DNA of 64,000 nt from Fusobacterium naviforme (GCA_003014445.1 PYGH01000013.1:1-64000), one strand, 5' to 3'; counted from the first letter of the stretch, positions 48,837 to 59,742 are shown. Notes: a model not told the origin generated them from the letters alone. Numbers and translations: made by a program.

Positions 48837-50279
48837 ATGGCGATGAGCTACGAAGAATTCCTGGATGTCGCGAAAGATGCGGCGAAGACCCGCCATCCGG
48901 AAGCTGATGTGACCATCCAGAAGGTGGAAAAGCTGCAGGGAGAGTCCTATGTAGGGCTCTCCGTAAGGCCCGAAGGACAGAATGCAGCGGTCACTATGAA
49001 CCTGCACGAGCTTCATGATCAGGTGGTTGAGAATCCGAAGCGCCTGGCAGCAGTTATGAGCGAGTTCCTTTCCGGCTTGGACAAGGCAATCGAGCAGATC
49101 CCGCAGGTGGATGCAAAGCAGTTCACCGAGTACGGGAACGTGAAGGGAAACCTCATGATGCAAGTTATCCCGGTGGAACCGAACAAGGAGAAACTGGAGC
49201 AGATCCCCCATAAGACCATCGAGGATATCGCAGTGGTCTACCGGATCGATGTCAGCGACTCCCGGCATCGCAACGCCTCGACTCTCGTGACGAATCAGAT
49301 GATGGAGCATTTCGGTATCACTCCCGAGCAGCTTCATCAGGATGCGGTAGCCTCCCAGATGGCTAACCGTCCTCCGACACTGAAAAACATGTCCGAGATG
49401 ATGGCGGAAATGTCCGGCGGCATGATGGACATGCCGGAAGCTCCCATGTGGGTGGCAACGGTTGAAGGCGGTGTGAACGGCGCGGCTGCTGTCCAGATCC
49501 CTGAATTCATGGATCAGGCGGCGGAAAAGCTCGGAGGCAACTTCTTCGTGCTGCCTTCTTCCATCCATGAATGCCTGTTCATCAAGGATGACGGTGAGTT
49601 CCAGCGTCCCCAGCTGGAGGAAATGGTCCAGAGCGTCAATGCGACCGAGGTCAGCGCGGCGGACTTCCTCTCCGACAGCGTCTATCACTACGACAGTGAG
49701 GCCAGAGTCTTTGAGAAGGCAACGACCTTCGAGTCCAGAGTAGCGGAGGCAGCCGTAGCTTATGAGACGGCAGCTCCGGAAACTGCAATGGAAACTATGA
49801 CCGTCCTTCTGGTAGAGCCGGAAAAGTATCCCCACCCGGTTGAAATCGGGACGGACCTGGAGGATCTGCAGAAGGCTGTCGGCGGGTATATCGAGGTCAC
49901 CTATCCCTTCGATGAGAACGTCGGCATTGTGATGAACGAGGAAGGAAAGCTGGATGGACTGCCCCTGAACCGCGCTCTTCGTGACGATGAGGGCCAGATC
50001 TACGACGTTGTGGCCGGATCGTTCCTGGTGGTGGGCCTTACCGAGGAAAGCTTCGGATCCCTTACTCCGGACCAGATGCAGAAGTTTGAACAGCAGTTCC
50101 ACCAGCCTGAGGTCTTTATCCGGATGGGGAAAGGCGTCATGGCACTGCCGATGCCTGATGAAGCCGTGAAGCTCCAGGAGGAAAAGGCTGCAGAGAAAGC
50201 TGCCGAAAAGGCAGGCAAGGAAAAGAAAACCGAAACTCCGGCAAAGAAGTCGAAAAAAGTGAAGGAGGAATCGAGATGA
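48837..50279 (+). CDS. DUF5688 family protein
   Basis: 480 residues. MSYEEFLDVAKDAAKTRHPEADVTIQKVEKLQGESYVGLSVRP begins the DUF5688 signature. Two similar halves of mixed alpha/beta composition follow, then a Lys/Glu/Ala-rich C-terminus. AAGGAGG lies 8 bases before ATG. The stop overlaps the next start (ATGA). Function is unknown, but it is a regular companion of relaxosome and coupling-protein genes. Confidence 0.8.
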   Translation: MAMSYEEFLDVAKDAAKTRHPEADVTIQKVEKLQGESYVGLSVRPEGQNAAVTMNLHELHDQVVENPKRLAAVMSEFLSGLDKAIEQIPQVDAKQFTEYGNVKGNLMMQVIPVEPNKEKLEQIPHKTIEDIAVVYRIDVSDSRHRNASTLVTNQMMEHFGITPEQLHQDAVASQMANRPPTLKNMSEMMAEMSGGMMDMPEAPMWVATVEGGVNGAAAVQIPEFMDQAAEKLGGNFFVLPSSIHECLFIKDDGEFQRPQLEEMVQSVNATEVSAADFLSDSVYHYDSEARVFEKATTFESRVAEAAVAYETAAPETAMETMTVLLVEPEKYPHPVEIGTDLEDLQKAVGGYIEVTYPFDENVGIVMNEEGKLDGLPLNRALRDDEGQIYDVVAGSFLVVGLTEESFGSLTPDQMQKFEQQFHQPEVFIRMGKGVMALPMPDEAVKLQEEKAAEKAAEKAGKEKKTETPAKKSKKVKEESR

Positions 50280-50524
50280 GGTGGGTCGTGCCTTTTGTGA
50301 GCTTTTGTGCCGGTTCGAGCTTCGGAATCCTGACCATGTGCTGTGTGATCGCGAACCGCTGGAATGAGAAGGAAAAGGAGGTGATGGCCGATGCAGGAGG
50401 AAGTGGAAAGCAGGACTGTGAACCTGGCGATCAGCACGACGAAGCTGTCGATGCGGACGATCGTCCATGCGGGGATGATGTACCTCCGGCACAGGAAGCT
50501 GGTAAAGGACCTGAAAAAGAATGA
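50276..50524 (+). CDS. DUF3789-like small membrane protein
   Basis: 82 residues. Only the first 35 or so (MRWVVPFVSFCAGSSFGILTMC, one membrane helix) look like the DUF3789 family, whose members are usually about 35-45 residues long. The rest, a Gly/Asp/Pro-rich stretch, is read across the beginning of the PcfB gene in another frame. The C-terminal extension may be meaningless or a chance overlap. The ATGA overlap with the previous gene implies coupled translation. Confidence 0.6.
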   Translation: MRWVVPFVSFCAGSSFGILTMCCVIANRWNEKEKEVMADAGGSGKQDCEPGDQHDEAVDADDRPCGDDVPPAQEAGKGPEKE

Positions 50525-50876
50525 AGTTCCTTCCGGAAAACAGTCCGTGCAGGAACTGATTGGCCAGAAACAGGGCGTTTCCAGTATCGATATCGCAAAG
50601 ACAGACCTCAGAGGATTTGAAGGAGTCGCCCGGAAATACGGTGTGGATTACGCCATCCGGAAGGACGCCTCCGTGGACCCGCCGAAATACCTGGTCTTCT
50701 TTAAGGCCAAAGATGCGGATGCCCTGACGGCAGCTTTCAATGAGTATTCCGCAAAAGCCCTGAACCGGGAGAAGCGCCCGAGCGTCCTGAAACAGCTGCG
50801 GACCATTGCCGCTAAGATTGCGGAGCTGCCCGGCAAAGTCGTGAACCGTGATAAAAAGAGGGAGCTTGACCGATGA
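50391..50876 (+). CDS. PcfB/DUF3801-family conjugation protein
   Basis: 161 residues. Central KNEVPSGKQSVQELIGQK, GVARKYGVDYAIRKD and YLVFFKAKDADALTAAFNEYS match the PcfB family, first described as a relaxosome accessory protein of enterococcal plasmids. GGAGGTGATGGCCG precedes ATG 50391. The end overlaps the VirD4 gene by 4 bases (ATGA). Confidence 0.82.
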   Translation: MQEEVESRTVNLAISTTKLSMRTIVHAGMMYLRHRKLVKDLKKNEVPSGKQSVQELIGQKQGVSSIDIAKTDLRGFEGVARKYGVDYAIRKDASVDPPKYLVFFKAKDADALTAAFNEYSAKALNREKRPSVLKQLRTIAAKIAELPGKVVNRDKKRELDR

Positions 50877-51835
50877 ACAGTACGAAGATAAAGAAGACCC
50901 TGATTAAACTCCTTCCGTATATCATCGTTGGCCTCGTCTGCACGAACCTTGGCGAGGCCTGGCGGCTTGCGGAAGGCGCTGATATGGGGAAAAAGACGCT
51001 GAGTTTCTTCAGCATGGTCGGTGTGGCTTTCGGGAATCCCCTCCCGAGCCTGCACCCTCTGGACCTGCTGGTAGGCACGATCTGCGGAGGCGGGCTGCGT
51101 CTTGCAGTCTACCTCCGGGGTAAGAACGCTAAGCATTACAGGCACAACGAAGAATACGGATCCGCAAGATGGGGAACTCATGCCGATATCGAGCCATTCA
51201 TGGATCCGAAGTTCGAGAACAACGTGATCCTGACAGCGATGGAACGCCTGATGATGTCGAACAGACCGGAGAATCCGGCGAATGCCAGAAACAAGAATGT
51301 CCTGATCGTCGGTGGTTCCGGTTCCGGTAAGACAAGGTTCTGGCTGAAGCCAAACTTACTCCAGATGCACAGCTCTTATGTGGTCACAGATCCCAAGGGA
51401 ACCATCGTCCTGGAATGCGGCCATGCCCTGCAGAAGAACGGCTATGAGATCCGGATCCTGAATACGATCAACTTTAAGAAGTCGATGCACTACAATCCCT
51501 TTGCCTATATCCACAGTGAAAAGGACATCCTGAAGCTCGTCACCACGCTGATCGCCAACACCAAAGGCGACGGTAAATCCGGTGATGAGTTCTGGACCAA
51601 AGCGGAGACGCTGCTTTACTGTGCCCTGATCGGATATATCCACTATGAAGCGCCGGTGGAGGAACAGAACTTCGCAACCCTGATCGAGTTTATCAATGCC
51701 ATGGAGGTCCGTGAGGACGATGAAGAGTTCCAAAATCCGGTCGATATCATGTTTGAGGCACTGGAGAAGAAGAACCCGAAGCACTTTGCAGTCCGGCAAT
51801 ATAAGAAATATAAGCTTGCGGCTGGAGTAATAGAA
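50873..51835 (+). pseudogene. VirD4/TraG coupling protein gene, cut by a mobilizable element
   Basis: The 5' part of a type IV coupling ATPase. N-terminal membrane helices (about 10-28 and 50-80), then EEYGSARWGTHADI and the Walker A motif GGSGSGKT at residues 147-154, and VVTDPKGTIVLECGHAL. Family text continues to QYKKYKLAAG at about 51825. There the base composition drops sharply and the frame runs into unrelated codons, stopping at TAA 51881-51883 (336 residues against roughly 600 normally). The remaining ATPase domain is missing. The distal part should lie beyond the inserted element, outside this window, and precise excision would restore the gene. Confidence 0.85.
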
Positions 51836-51887
51836 TTAAGGAGAACACTTAATCACTGTTTTAGTGAAATATGTACTTCTTAATTCT
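51832..51887. repeat. nested inverted repeats at the element's left end
   Basis: AGAATTAAG (51832-51840) faces CTTAATTCT (51879-51887). Inside it, TCACT (51853-51857) faces AGTGA (51863-51867). They lie between the junction and the recombinase start and may be recombinase-binding arms of the attachment site. Confidence 0.55.
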
Positions 51888-51898
51888 TTTTTATTTGA

Positions 51899-53758
<1,860 letters not shown>

Positions 53759-53783
53759 TAAAATCAAAATCCATTAAGAAATT

Positions 53784-53799
53784 GTTAGTTGACACTAAC
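53784..53799. promoter_or_regulatory. palindromic operator overlapping the -35 box
   Basis: GTTAGT-TGAC-ACTAAC is a perfect 6-4-6 palindrome. It covers the first four bases of TTGACA, so a bound TetR-family protein would block RNA polymerase. Likely autorepression site of the regulator at 53870. Confidence 0.7.
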
Positions 53800-53817
53800 C
53801 ACACATGATGCTATAAT
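53789..53817 (+). promoter_or_regulatory. consensus promoter of the TetR/ECF/MATE operon
   Basis: TTGACA (53789-53794), a 17-bp spacer, TATAAT (53812-53817): a perfect sigma-A promoter controlled by the overlapping palindrome. A smaller perfect repeat CGAC-AAG-GTCG lies at about 53823-53833. Confidence 0.85.
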
Positions 53818-53869
53818 AAAAACCGACAAGGTCGTCGATATTTTGAAAAAATGAAACGAGGTCTTTATT

Positions 53870-54484
53870 TTGAAGGAAGAGAAACAAAAGGTTGGACAAA
53901 TTAGAAAGAAAGAAATTAGAGAAGCTGCAAAAAAATGTTTTTTAACAAAAGGCTTTCAAAGCACAACGATGGAAGATGTCATTACAGAGATAGGAATGAG
54001 CAGAGGAGGTGTTTATCATCATTATGCAAGCACAAATGAAATGCTTAAAGACTTAATGCTTGATGGAAATGATTATAGAAACAGCTTGATAAATGAATAT
54101 TTAGAAAATAATAAAGGTAAAGATAAATATCTACAAATGGGTGAAATTTTAGTTGATAAATCATTAGCTGACACAGAATTGATGAAAATATACACGCTTC
54201 TTTTACAGGCAAAAAAATATAATGATGATTTAGAAAATTTATATCAGGAATTAAAACTTAATACCACAAATGAGTTAAGTATAATTGCCAATCAGCTTGG
54301 AATTAAAGCGGATATATTCAGAGATGGTTTTTTAGTAGATTACATTAACGGCTTGATATTAAGTTCGGAAGTTCTTGGGGCAAGAAAGTCTTATGGCGGA
54401 CATAAAAAATATATAAAAGAAACAATGATAAATTACATCGTTGATGTAGAAAATAACACACATGAGGAGGTTTCAAATGAATAA
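53870..54484 (+). CDS. TetR-family transcriptional regulator
   Basis: 204 residues from TTG 53870 (ACGAGG about 9 bases upstream). N-terminal helix-turn-helix: IREAAKKCFLTKGFQSTTMEDVITEIGMSRGGVYHHYASTNEML. The C-terminal ligand-binding half is all-helical. Probably represses its own operon (ECF transporter and MATE pump) and is released by the transported compound. It overlaps the next gene by 8 bases. Confidence 0.9.
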   Translation: MKEEKQKVGQIRKKEIREAAKKCFLTKGFQSTTMEDVITEIGMSRGGVYHHYASTNEMLKDLMLDGNDYRNSLINEYLENNKGKDKYLQMGEILVDKSLADTELMKIYTLLLQAKKYNDDLENLYQELKLNTTNELSIIANQLGIKADIFRDGFLVDYINGLILSSEVLGARKSYGGHKKYIKETMINYIVDVENNTHEEVSNE

Positions 54485-55064
54485 ACGATTAGAGGTAAAG
54501 GATTTAATCAATATAGGATTATTTTCCGTATTAGGTTTTGTGTTTATGATGATTGGGTCATTTTTAGCAATGGTTCCAGTTTTAATGCCACTTGTCCCAT
54601 TTGCACAGGGAGTTTTGGTAGGACCTGTAAATATGCTGTATTCTACCAAGATTAAAAAAAGAGGAATGATTTTTATTCAATCATTATTGATTGCATTGGT
54701 ATATGTTGCTATGGGACATGGACCTTGGGCATTATTAACTGCTGTTATTGCCGGTATTATTGCTGAAATAATTTTGAAATCAGGAGAATATACCAATGTA
54801 AAGAAAGCAAGATTAGCATTTTCAATTGCGCCTCTTTGCACGTTAGGAAATTGGCTTCCAATTTTTATATCGAGAAATGAATATATTAAGCAAATGTTAG
54901 AAAAAGGATACAATCAAGAGTTCATTGATAAGATGCTTAGTGTTATGCCGAATTGGATTATTGTTGTAATGGCAATAGTAGGAATTATCGGTGCATATAT
55001 AGGTTGCAGCATTGGAATGGCATTTCTAAAAAAACACTTCAAAAAAGCCGGTATGGAAAAATAA
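54477..55064 (+). CDS. MptD-like ECF transporter substrate-binding (S) component
   Basis: 195 residues from ATG 54477 (GGAGG upstream), five to six hydrophobic helices (FSVLGFVFMMIGSFLAMVPVL, GPWALLTAVIAGIIAEI). Composition and position before T and A components identify it as the membrane S component of an energy-coupling-factor importer, resembling the MptD family. The substrate is unknown. Confidence 0.75.
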   Translation: MNKRLEVKDLINIGLFSVLGFVFMMIGSFLAMVPVLMPLVPFAQGVLVGPVNMLYSTKIKKRGMIFIQSLLIALVYVAMGHGPWALLTAVIAGIIAEIILKSGEYTNVKKARLAFSIAPLCTLGNWLPIFISRNEYIKQMLEKGYNQEFIDKMLSVMPNWIIVVMAIVGIIGAYIGCSIGMAFLKKHFKKAGMEK

Positions 55065-55083
55065 GATTTCATGGAGAGTTAGG

Positions 55084-55785
55084 ATGATAATCAAACTTGA
55101 TTTTCGTACAAAACTTTTTATGACGATAGTTCTTTCATATATGATGGTATTAGGCAATATTCAAACAAAGTATTTCGTGCAAGCCATTTTAATATCCACA
55201 ATTCCGATAATACTTTTAATTAACGCAAAATATATAAGAGTAGCTATTATTGGAGTGGCTACTCTTTTGTTTGTTTATGCTGCTGATAAATTTCTGATAG
55301 GGCTTAATTACAATCCTGTGGTTGCAATTTTATTGATAATAGTGATGGTTATTAAAAAAATTCTCCCCGCATTTTTGATGGGGAGATATACCATACTTAC
55401 ATCAAATGTTGGAGAAAGCATTTACTCATTAAAAAAAATGAAATGTCCAGATGAAATAGCCATTCCCTTGACGGTAATGGTACGTTTCTTTTATGCTGCA
55501 AGGATTGATTATAGTAATATAAAAAAAGCTATGCGTTTGAGAGGATTGACGCTTAAAAGGTTAATAAAGAGTCCAATTTTATTATTTGAATATAGATTAG
55601 TGCCATTATTGATGTGCTTATCAAAGGCAGCAGATGATTTGACGGTATCAGCTATGACGAAAGGGTTGGCTGTAAATCAAAAGAGAACAAGTATTAGTGA
55701 AACATATATGGGACTTGTTGACTTTATGTTTTTCTTAATAATGGCATGGATAATCTATCTATATATAAGGGGAAAATATGCTTGA
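55084..55785 (+). CDS. ECF transporter T component
   Basis: 233 residues. Several membrane helices, then the cytoplasmic coupling motifs typical of EcfT (AMRLRGLTLKRL, and an Ala-Arg-Gly-like ARIDYSNI). It links the S component to the ATPase. ATG overlaps nothing, but the end overlaps the ATPase gene by 8 bases. Confidence 0.85.
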   Translation: MIIKLDFRTKLFMTIVLSYMMVLGNIQTKYFVQAILISTIPIILLINAKYIRVAIIGVATLLFVYAADKFLIGLNYNPVVAILLIIVMVIKKILPAFLMGRYTILTSNVGESIYSLKKMKCPDEIAIPLTVMVRFFYAARIDYSNIKKAMRLRGLTLKRLIKSPILLFEYRLVPLLMCLSKAADDLTVSAMTKGLAVNQKRTSISETYMGLVDFMFFLIMAWIIYLYIRGKYA

Positions 55786-57172
55786 ATTACAAAATTTAAC
55801 AGTGGGTTTTGACGGTGAAAGCATATTGAAAAATATAAATATGATTTTCAAACCCGGTGAAGTAACCGTCATTACAGGACATTCAGGAACAGGAAAAAGT
55901 AGCTTGCTAAAAGTTATCAATGGAATCATTCCGGAATACAATAATGCAGAATTAGAAGGAGATATTGTATTTAACGGAAAATCATTGTTTGGCTTGACAA
56001 TATTGGAACGATCTAAATTTATATCTACAGTGTTTCAAAATCCTAAAACACAATTTTATTGTATCAATTCAACCGATGAACTGGCTTTTCAGTTGGAAAA
56101 TAGAAACATAGACAAAGATTTGATTTTAGATAAAATTCAGTATTATTCAGCGGTTTTAGGTACAAAGGAATTATTAGATAGGAATATCTTTGAACTATCT
56201 GGAGGCGAAAAGCAGTTGATTGCAGTAACAGCTTGTGGGATTTCTGAAAATGAAATTATCTTGTTGGATGAACCCTCATCTTCCTTAGATCAGGTTGCAA
56301 TAGAGCATTTACAGAATGCCATTATGGAACTGAAAAAAAGAAAGAAAATTATCATCATTGTGGAGCATAGATTGTTTTATCTGAAAGATATGCTTGATAA
56401 ATTGTGTGTGATAGAAAATGGAACTTATAAAGAATACACAAAAGAGCAGTTTTGTGATGATTTCTTTGAACAGGTTTCTGAAAAACACAATCTAAGGAGT
56501 TTTAATGCGATTTCTAAAAACAATTTTTTAAGCAGGAAATATAAGCAAGTAGAAGTGTTAAAGAAAAATTCTTCAGATCTTGATTGTAAAGCATTGTCTT
56601 GTTTGAATTTCAAAAAAAAATATGAAAGAAAGGAAATCTTTGACTTCAGTATTGCCTTTGAATCCGGTATCAATTTCATCATTGGTCAAAATGGTGTTGG
56701 GAAAAGCACTTTTATCAATTTGCTGATGGGGCTGACAAGAGGAACAGGAGAGGTGTTTTATAACGGAGTAAAAGTAAAAAAACGATGTGAAAATATTTTT
56801 GCGATTATGCAAGATGTTAATTATCAACTTTTTACAGAATCTGTATGGCAGGAGCTTTCGACTGTTACAAAAGAGAACGAATTAAAAGATGAAATTTTAA
56901 AAGCAGTAAACCTATTTGATAAAAAAGAAATGCACCCAAGCTCATTGTCGGGAGGCGAAAAGCAAAGATTATTGCTTGCCATGTCTATGCTAAGTAGAAA
57001 ACATATCATAATTTTTGATGAACCGACAAGTGGACTTTGTAAAAAACAGATGGATGTTTTGATTGGATTTATCAATAAAATGGCTGAGCAAGGAAAAATA
57101 ATTCTTATAATCACACATGATCATGAGTTTATAGATAGATGTAACGGAAAAGTATATGAGTTTATTAAATAG
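55778..57172 (+). CDS. ECF transporter ATPase with two ABC domains
   Basis: 464 residues with duplicated ABC domains. First domain: Walker A GHSGTGKSS, signature LSGGEKQL, Walker B IILLDEPSSSLD. Second: GQNGVGKST, LSGGEKQRLLLA, IIFDEPTSGL. One polypeptide therefore supplies both nucleotide-binding sites, unlike the split EcfA1/EcfA2 of many hosts. Powers uptake through the S and T components. Confidence 0.92.
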   Translation: MLELQNLTVGFDGESILKNINMIFKPGEVTVITGHSGTGKSSLLKVINGIIPEYNNAELEGDIVFNGKSLFGLTILERSKFISTVFQNPKTQFYCINSTDELAFQLENRNIDKDLILDKIQYYSAVLGTKELLDRNIFELSGGEKQLIAVTACGISENEIILLDEPSSSLDQVAIEHLQNAIMELKKRKKIIIIVEHRLFYLKDMLDKLCVIENGTYKEYTKEQFCDDFFEQVSEKHNLRSFNAISKNNFLSRKYKQVEVLKKNSSDLDCKALSCLNFKKKYERKEIFDFSIAFESGINFIIGQNGVGKSTFINLLMGLTRGTGEVFYNGVKVKKRCENIFAIMQDVNYQLFTESVWQELSTVTKENELKDEILKAVNLFDKKEMHPSSLSGGEKQRLLLAMSMLSRKHIIIFDEPTSGLCKKQMDVLIGFINKMAEQGKIILIITHDHEFIDRCNGKVYEFIK

Positions 57173-57196
57173 GAATGAACAAAGGAGAATAATGTA

Positions 57197-58552
57197 ATGA
57201 AAGAAGATATGAAAACACAACTATTAACAAAAAGTCCAAAAGACTTAATGTTTAAGTTGGCGATTCCCGGAATAATCGGAATGATTGTTATAGGACTTTA
57301 TCCATTTATGGATGGAGTATTTGCGGGACGGTTGATTGGCGATTACGCCATGTCAGCAATCAGTGTATCTATGTCTTTGACGATTATAAACGGTGGAATA
57401 TCGGCTCTAATCGGTGTAGGCAGCGCTTCTATCCTATCGAGAGCAATAGGCAAAGGAGATAAAGAAACAACAGACAAAATATTCGGGAACTTTTGTTATT
57501 GGGTTATTTTGTTTTCTCTAATTATCACAGTATTAGGTTTTGTATTTGCACCTCATTTTTTGGATTTGGTAGGTGCTAAAGGAGATATTAAAGAGCTTGG
57601 AGTCAGGTATTTAAGAGTAGTTTTCTTTGGCTCCATATTTGTTAATTTTGCTCAAGCCGGAAATATGACAATGCGTGGTGAAGGTGCATTAAAGCAATCC
57701 ATGATTATTATGGGGGTAGGAGCAATATTAAACATTATTTTAGATCCTATTTTCATGAAGTTGATGGGAGAATATGCGATTGAAGGGGCAGCTATTGCAA
57801 CTGTAATCTCTCAAATTGTGCAAGCTATATTAACTTTTTGCTATTTTTCAAAGAAAAGTGCTTTTGTGGGGATTCATAAAATCCAAAAGAGTAAGGATAT
57901 TTCCAGTGAAATGTTTAGCATAGGAAGTTCTGCAATGATGATGCAAATTTTGTTTGCAGTACAACAAACATTCTTGTTTAAGCAAGCTTTCGCATACGGT
58001 GGAGATAATTGGGGAATTTTAATGGCTGCTACAATGAGATTGTATATGTTCTCCTTTATTCCTCTTTGGGGAATGAGCCAAGGTTTACAGCCTGTTATTG
58101 GGGCAAATTTCGGAGCAAAGCAATATAAAAGAGTAAAAGATACAATGAAGGTTTTTATGTACGGAGCAACTATTCTTGCAGCTCTTTCATGGATACCATC
58201 GATGTTTTATTCAGAAAAATTACTATCACTATTCAGTGTAAGAAGTGAAATCATAGAAGCTGGTGTTATGAATTTTAAGATGTTTTATTCCACATTTATT
58301 TTGTATGGAATTATGATTATGACCCTTACTTTTTTTCAATCCATTGGAGATGGCAAAAAAGCCGGGATGGTTGTAATGCTTAGACAGCTGATTTTATTTA
58401 TACCGGCGATACTACTATTTCCAAAGTTTTTTGGAGCAACAGCAGTTTGGTGGGCAGAGCCTGTGGTGGATTTTAGTATGATTTTGGTCGGATTGTTTAT
58501 GATGCTTGGGGTACTGCATAAGATAGGCAATGATGAGGTGGCAAATAATTAG
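57197..58552 (+). CDS. MATE-family efflux transporter
   Basis: 451 residues with 12 predicted helices in two related halves. PFMDGVFAGRLIGDYAMSAISVSMS and AGNMTMRGEGALKQSMIIMGVGAILNIILDPIFM are typical MATE motifs. AAAGGAG precedes ATG. It exports cationic compounds or small drugs. Its inclusion after the ECF genes under a TetR regulator makes this an efflux-plus-uptake cargo cassette of unknown ligand. Confidence 0.92.
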   Translation: MKEDMKTQLLTKSPKDLMFKLAIPGIIGMIVIGLYPFMDGVFAGRLIGDYAMSAISVSMSLTIINGGISALIGVGSASILSRAIGKGDKETTDKIFGNFCYWVILFSLIITVLGFVFAPHFLDLVGAKGDIKELGVRYLRVVFFGSIFVNFAQAGNMTMRGEGALKQSMIIMGVGAILNIILDPIFMKLMGEYAIEGAAIATVISQIVQAILTFCYFSKKSAFVGIHKIQKSKDISSEMFSIGSSAMMMQILFAVQQTFLFKQAFAYGGDNWGILMAATMRLYMFSFIPLWGMSQGLQPVIGANFGAKQYKRVKDTMKVFMYGATILAALSWIPSMFYSEKLLSLFSVRSEIIEAGVMNFKMFYSTFILYGIMIMTLTFFQSIGDGKKAGMVVMLRQLILFIPAILLFPKFFGATAVWWAEPVVDFSMILVGLFMMLGVLHKIGNDEVANN

Positions 58553-58639
58553 CATTTTATTGCTTAACTTGGAAAATAAACTATTAGGAAGGATTGGTGT
58601 ATGAAGATTAGTTAACTATAAGTGACGGAGGAGAGTAAG

Positions 58640-58732
58640 ATGAAAACGCTTATACTTATAGGGGGAAGTATTAACAAAATTTTCTTGCTACAGTATAGTT
58701 ATCTGCTCTCTCAAAAAATCAAATATATCTGA
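58640..58732 (+). pseudogene. short remnant resembling an FMN-reductase N-terminus
   Basis: ATG with GGAGGAGAG upstream encodes MKTLILIGGS and 20 further residues, then TGA. The start resembles flavodoxin-like NADPH-dependent FMN reductases, but the rest does not. It is probably a deletion remnant, or simply a chance frame. Confidence 0.3.
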
Positions 58733-58757
58733 AGAAAAGGTAAGCTCTTTTCAATTC

Positions 58758-58799
58758 GGAGGACATTTTACGCCAAAGTGTAGAAGTCCTCCTTTTTTA
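58758..58799 (+). terminator. terminator before the sigma-like gene
   Basis: GGAGGAC pairs with GTCCTCC over a 21-base loop, followed by TTTTTTA. Confidence 0.65.
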
Positions 58800-58844
58800 T
58801 TCTCAGAAAACCAAAACAGAGAAATGAAAAAGGAGGAACGCACA

Positions 58845-59261
58845 ATGGATAAAAGAGAATATTACCTCTATGTCAAAGGAAAGGCCGTACCTGTCAGTGA
58901 AGAAGTCTATAAAGCCTACTGGAAAATAACAGAGCATGAAAAGTATCTTCAGAGGAAGGATTGGAAACATAATGTAATACCATTTTCTGCATTGGATCAT
59001 GACGGACACTTTGTAGACAACATCATAGATGAAAAAATAGACTTGGAAAAAATTGTAGAAGTCAAAATGCAAATTGAAGAATTAAACAAGGCATTAGCTA
59101 CACTGACAAAAGAAGAAAGAGAGTTAATGGAAGCAATTTTTTTCAGAGAAGAAAGTCTGAAGTCTATTGGAGAAAAAGAGAAAGTTACACATCAGGCAAT
59201 CAGCGGGAGGAGGGATAAAATTTTAGAAAAACTAAGAAAGATTTTAGAAGATAAAATCTAA
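58845..59261 (+). CDS. sigma-70-like DNA-binding regulator
   Basis: 138 residues from ATG 58845 (AAAGGAGG 8 bases upstream). The N-terminal half is a sigma-region-2-like helical part (YYLYVKGKAVPVSEEVYKAYWK). The C-terminal half is region 4 with a helix-turn-helix: LTKEERELMEAIFFREESLKSIGEKEKVTHQAISGRRDKILEKL. Similar small proteins occur in Tn916- and Tn4451-like elements and may turn on transfer genes. Region 3 is missing. Confidence 0.8.
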   Translation: MDKREYYLYVKGKAVPVSEEVYKAYWKITEHEKYLQRKDWKHNVIPFSALDHDGHFVDNIIDEKIDLEKIVEVKMQIEELNKALATLTKEERELMEAIFFREESLKSIGEKEKVTHQAISGRRDKILEKLRKILEDKI

Positions 59262-59270
59262 AAAATGATG

Positions 59271-59310
59271 AAAGGTTAAGTATCAAAGAACGGTACTTAG
59301 CCTTTCTTTA
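59271..59310 (+). terminator. terminator after the sigma-like gene
   Basis: The 12-bp stem AAAGGTTAAGTA/TACTTAGCCTTT (one G-U pair) has an 11-base loop and is followed by CTTTAT. Confidence 0.75.
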
Positions 59311-59345
59311 TAAGAACAGAAAACTATTAAATGGAGGAAAAGAAA

Positions 59346-59684
59346 ATGAAGAAAGAAAAAACCTTACAAGAAGTACAAGAACAAATTTCTGAACTTCAGG
59401 AAGAAAAAGAAAAGTACGATGTAAAGCTGAAACAACTACAAAATCAAGGCAAGAAATTAGAAAAGTTGGCAAATGAAAAGGAGCGAAAAAGAAGAAATCA
59501 TAGGCTTATACAAAGGGGCTTGATAGTGGAAAGAGTTGTTGAAAGTCCTCTTATGTTTACCAATGAGGAGATAGAAAATCTACTTAATATTGCTACTTAC
59601 ACAGCAGAATACCAAAAAGCCTATAATGAGATGATAAGGCAAAAGGATATGAAAGATGAACCTGGAGAAGAAATTATTGAATAA
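59346..59684 (+). CDS. DUF3847-type mobilization accessory protein
   Basis: 112 residues from ATG 59346 (GGAGG upstream). Coiled-coil N-terminus (TLQEVQEQISELQEEKEKYDVKLKQLQNQ), then ERKRRNHRLIQRGLIVERVVE, the DUF3847 signature. It is strongly charged, as expected for a DNA-binding relaxosome protein. It directly precedes the oriT and relaxase gene. Confidence 0.8.
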   Translation: MKKEKTLQEVQEQISELQEEKEKYDVKLKQLQNQGKKLEKLANEKERKRRNHRLIQRGLIVERVVESPLMFTNEEIENLLNIATYTAEYQKAYNEMIRQKDMKDEPGEEIIE

Positions 59685-59742
59685 AAAATTTTAGTTTTTA
59701 CAGAAGCTCCCTGCAAGGGCAAAAGATTCGCAGAACGCAAAG

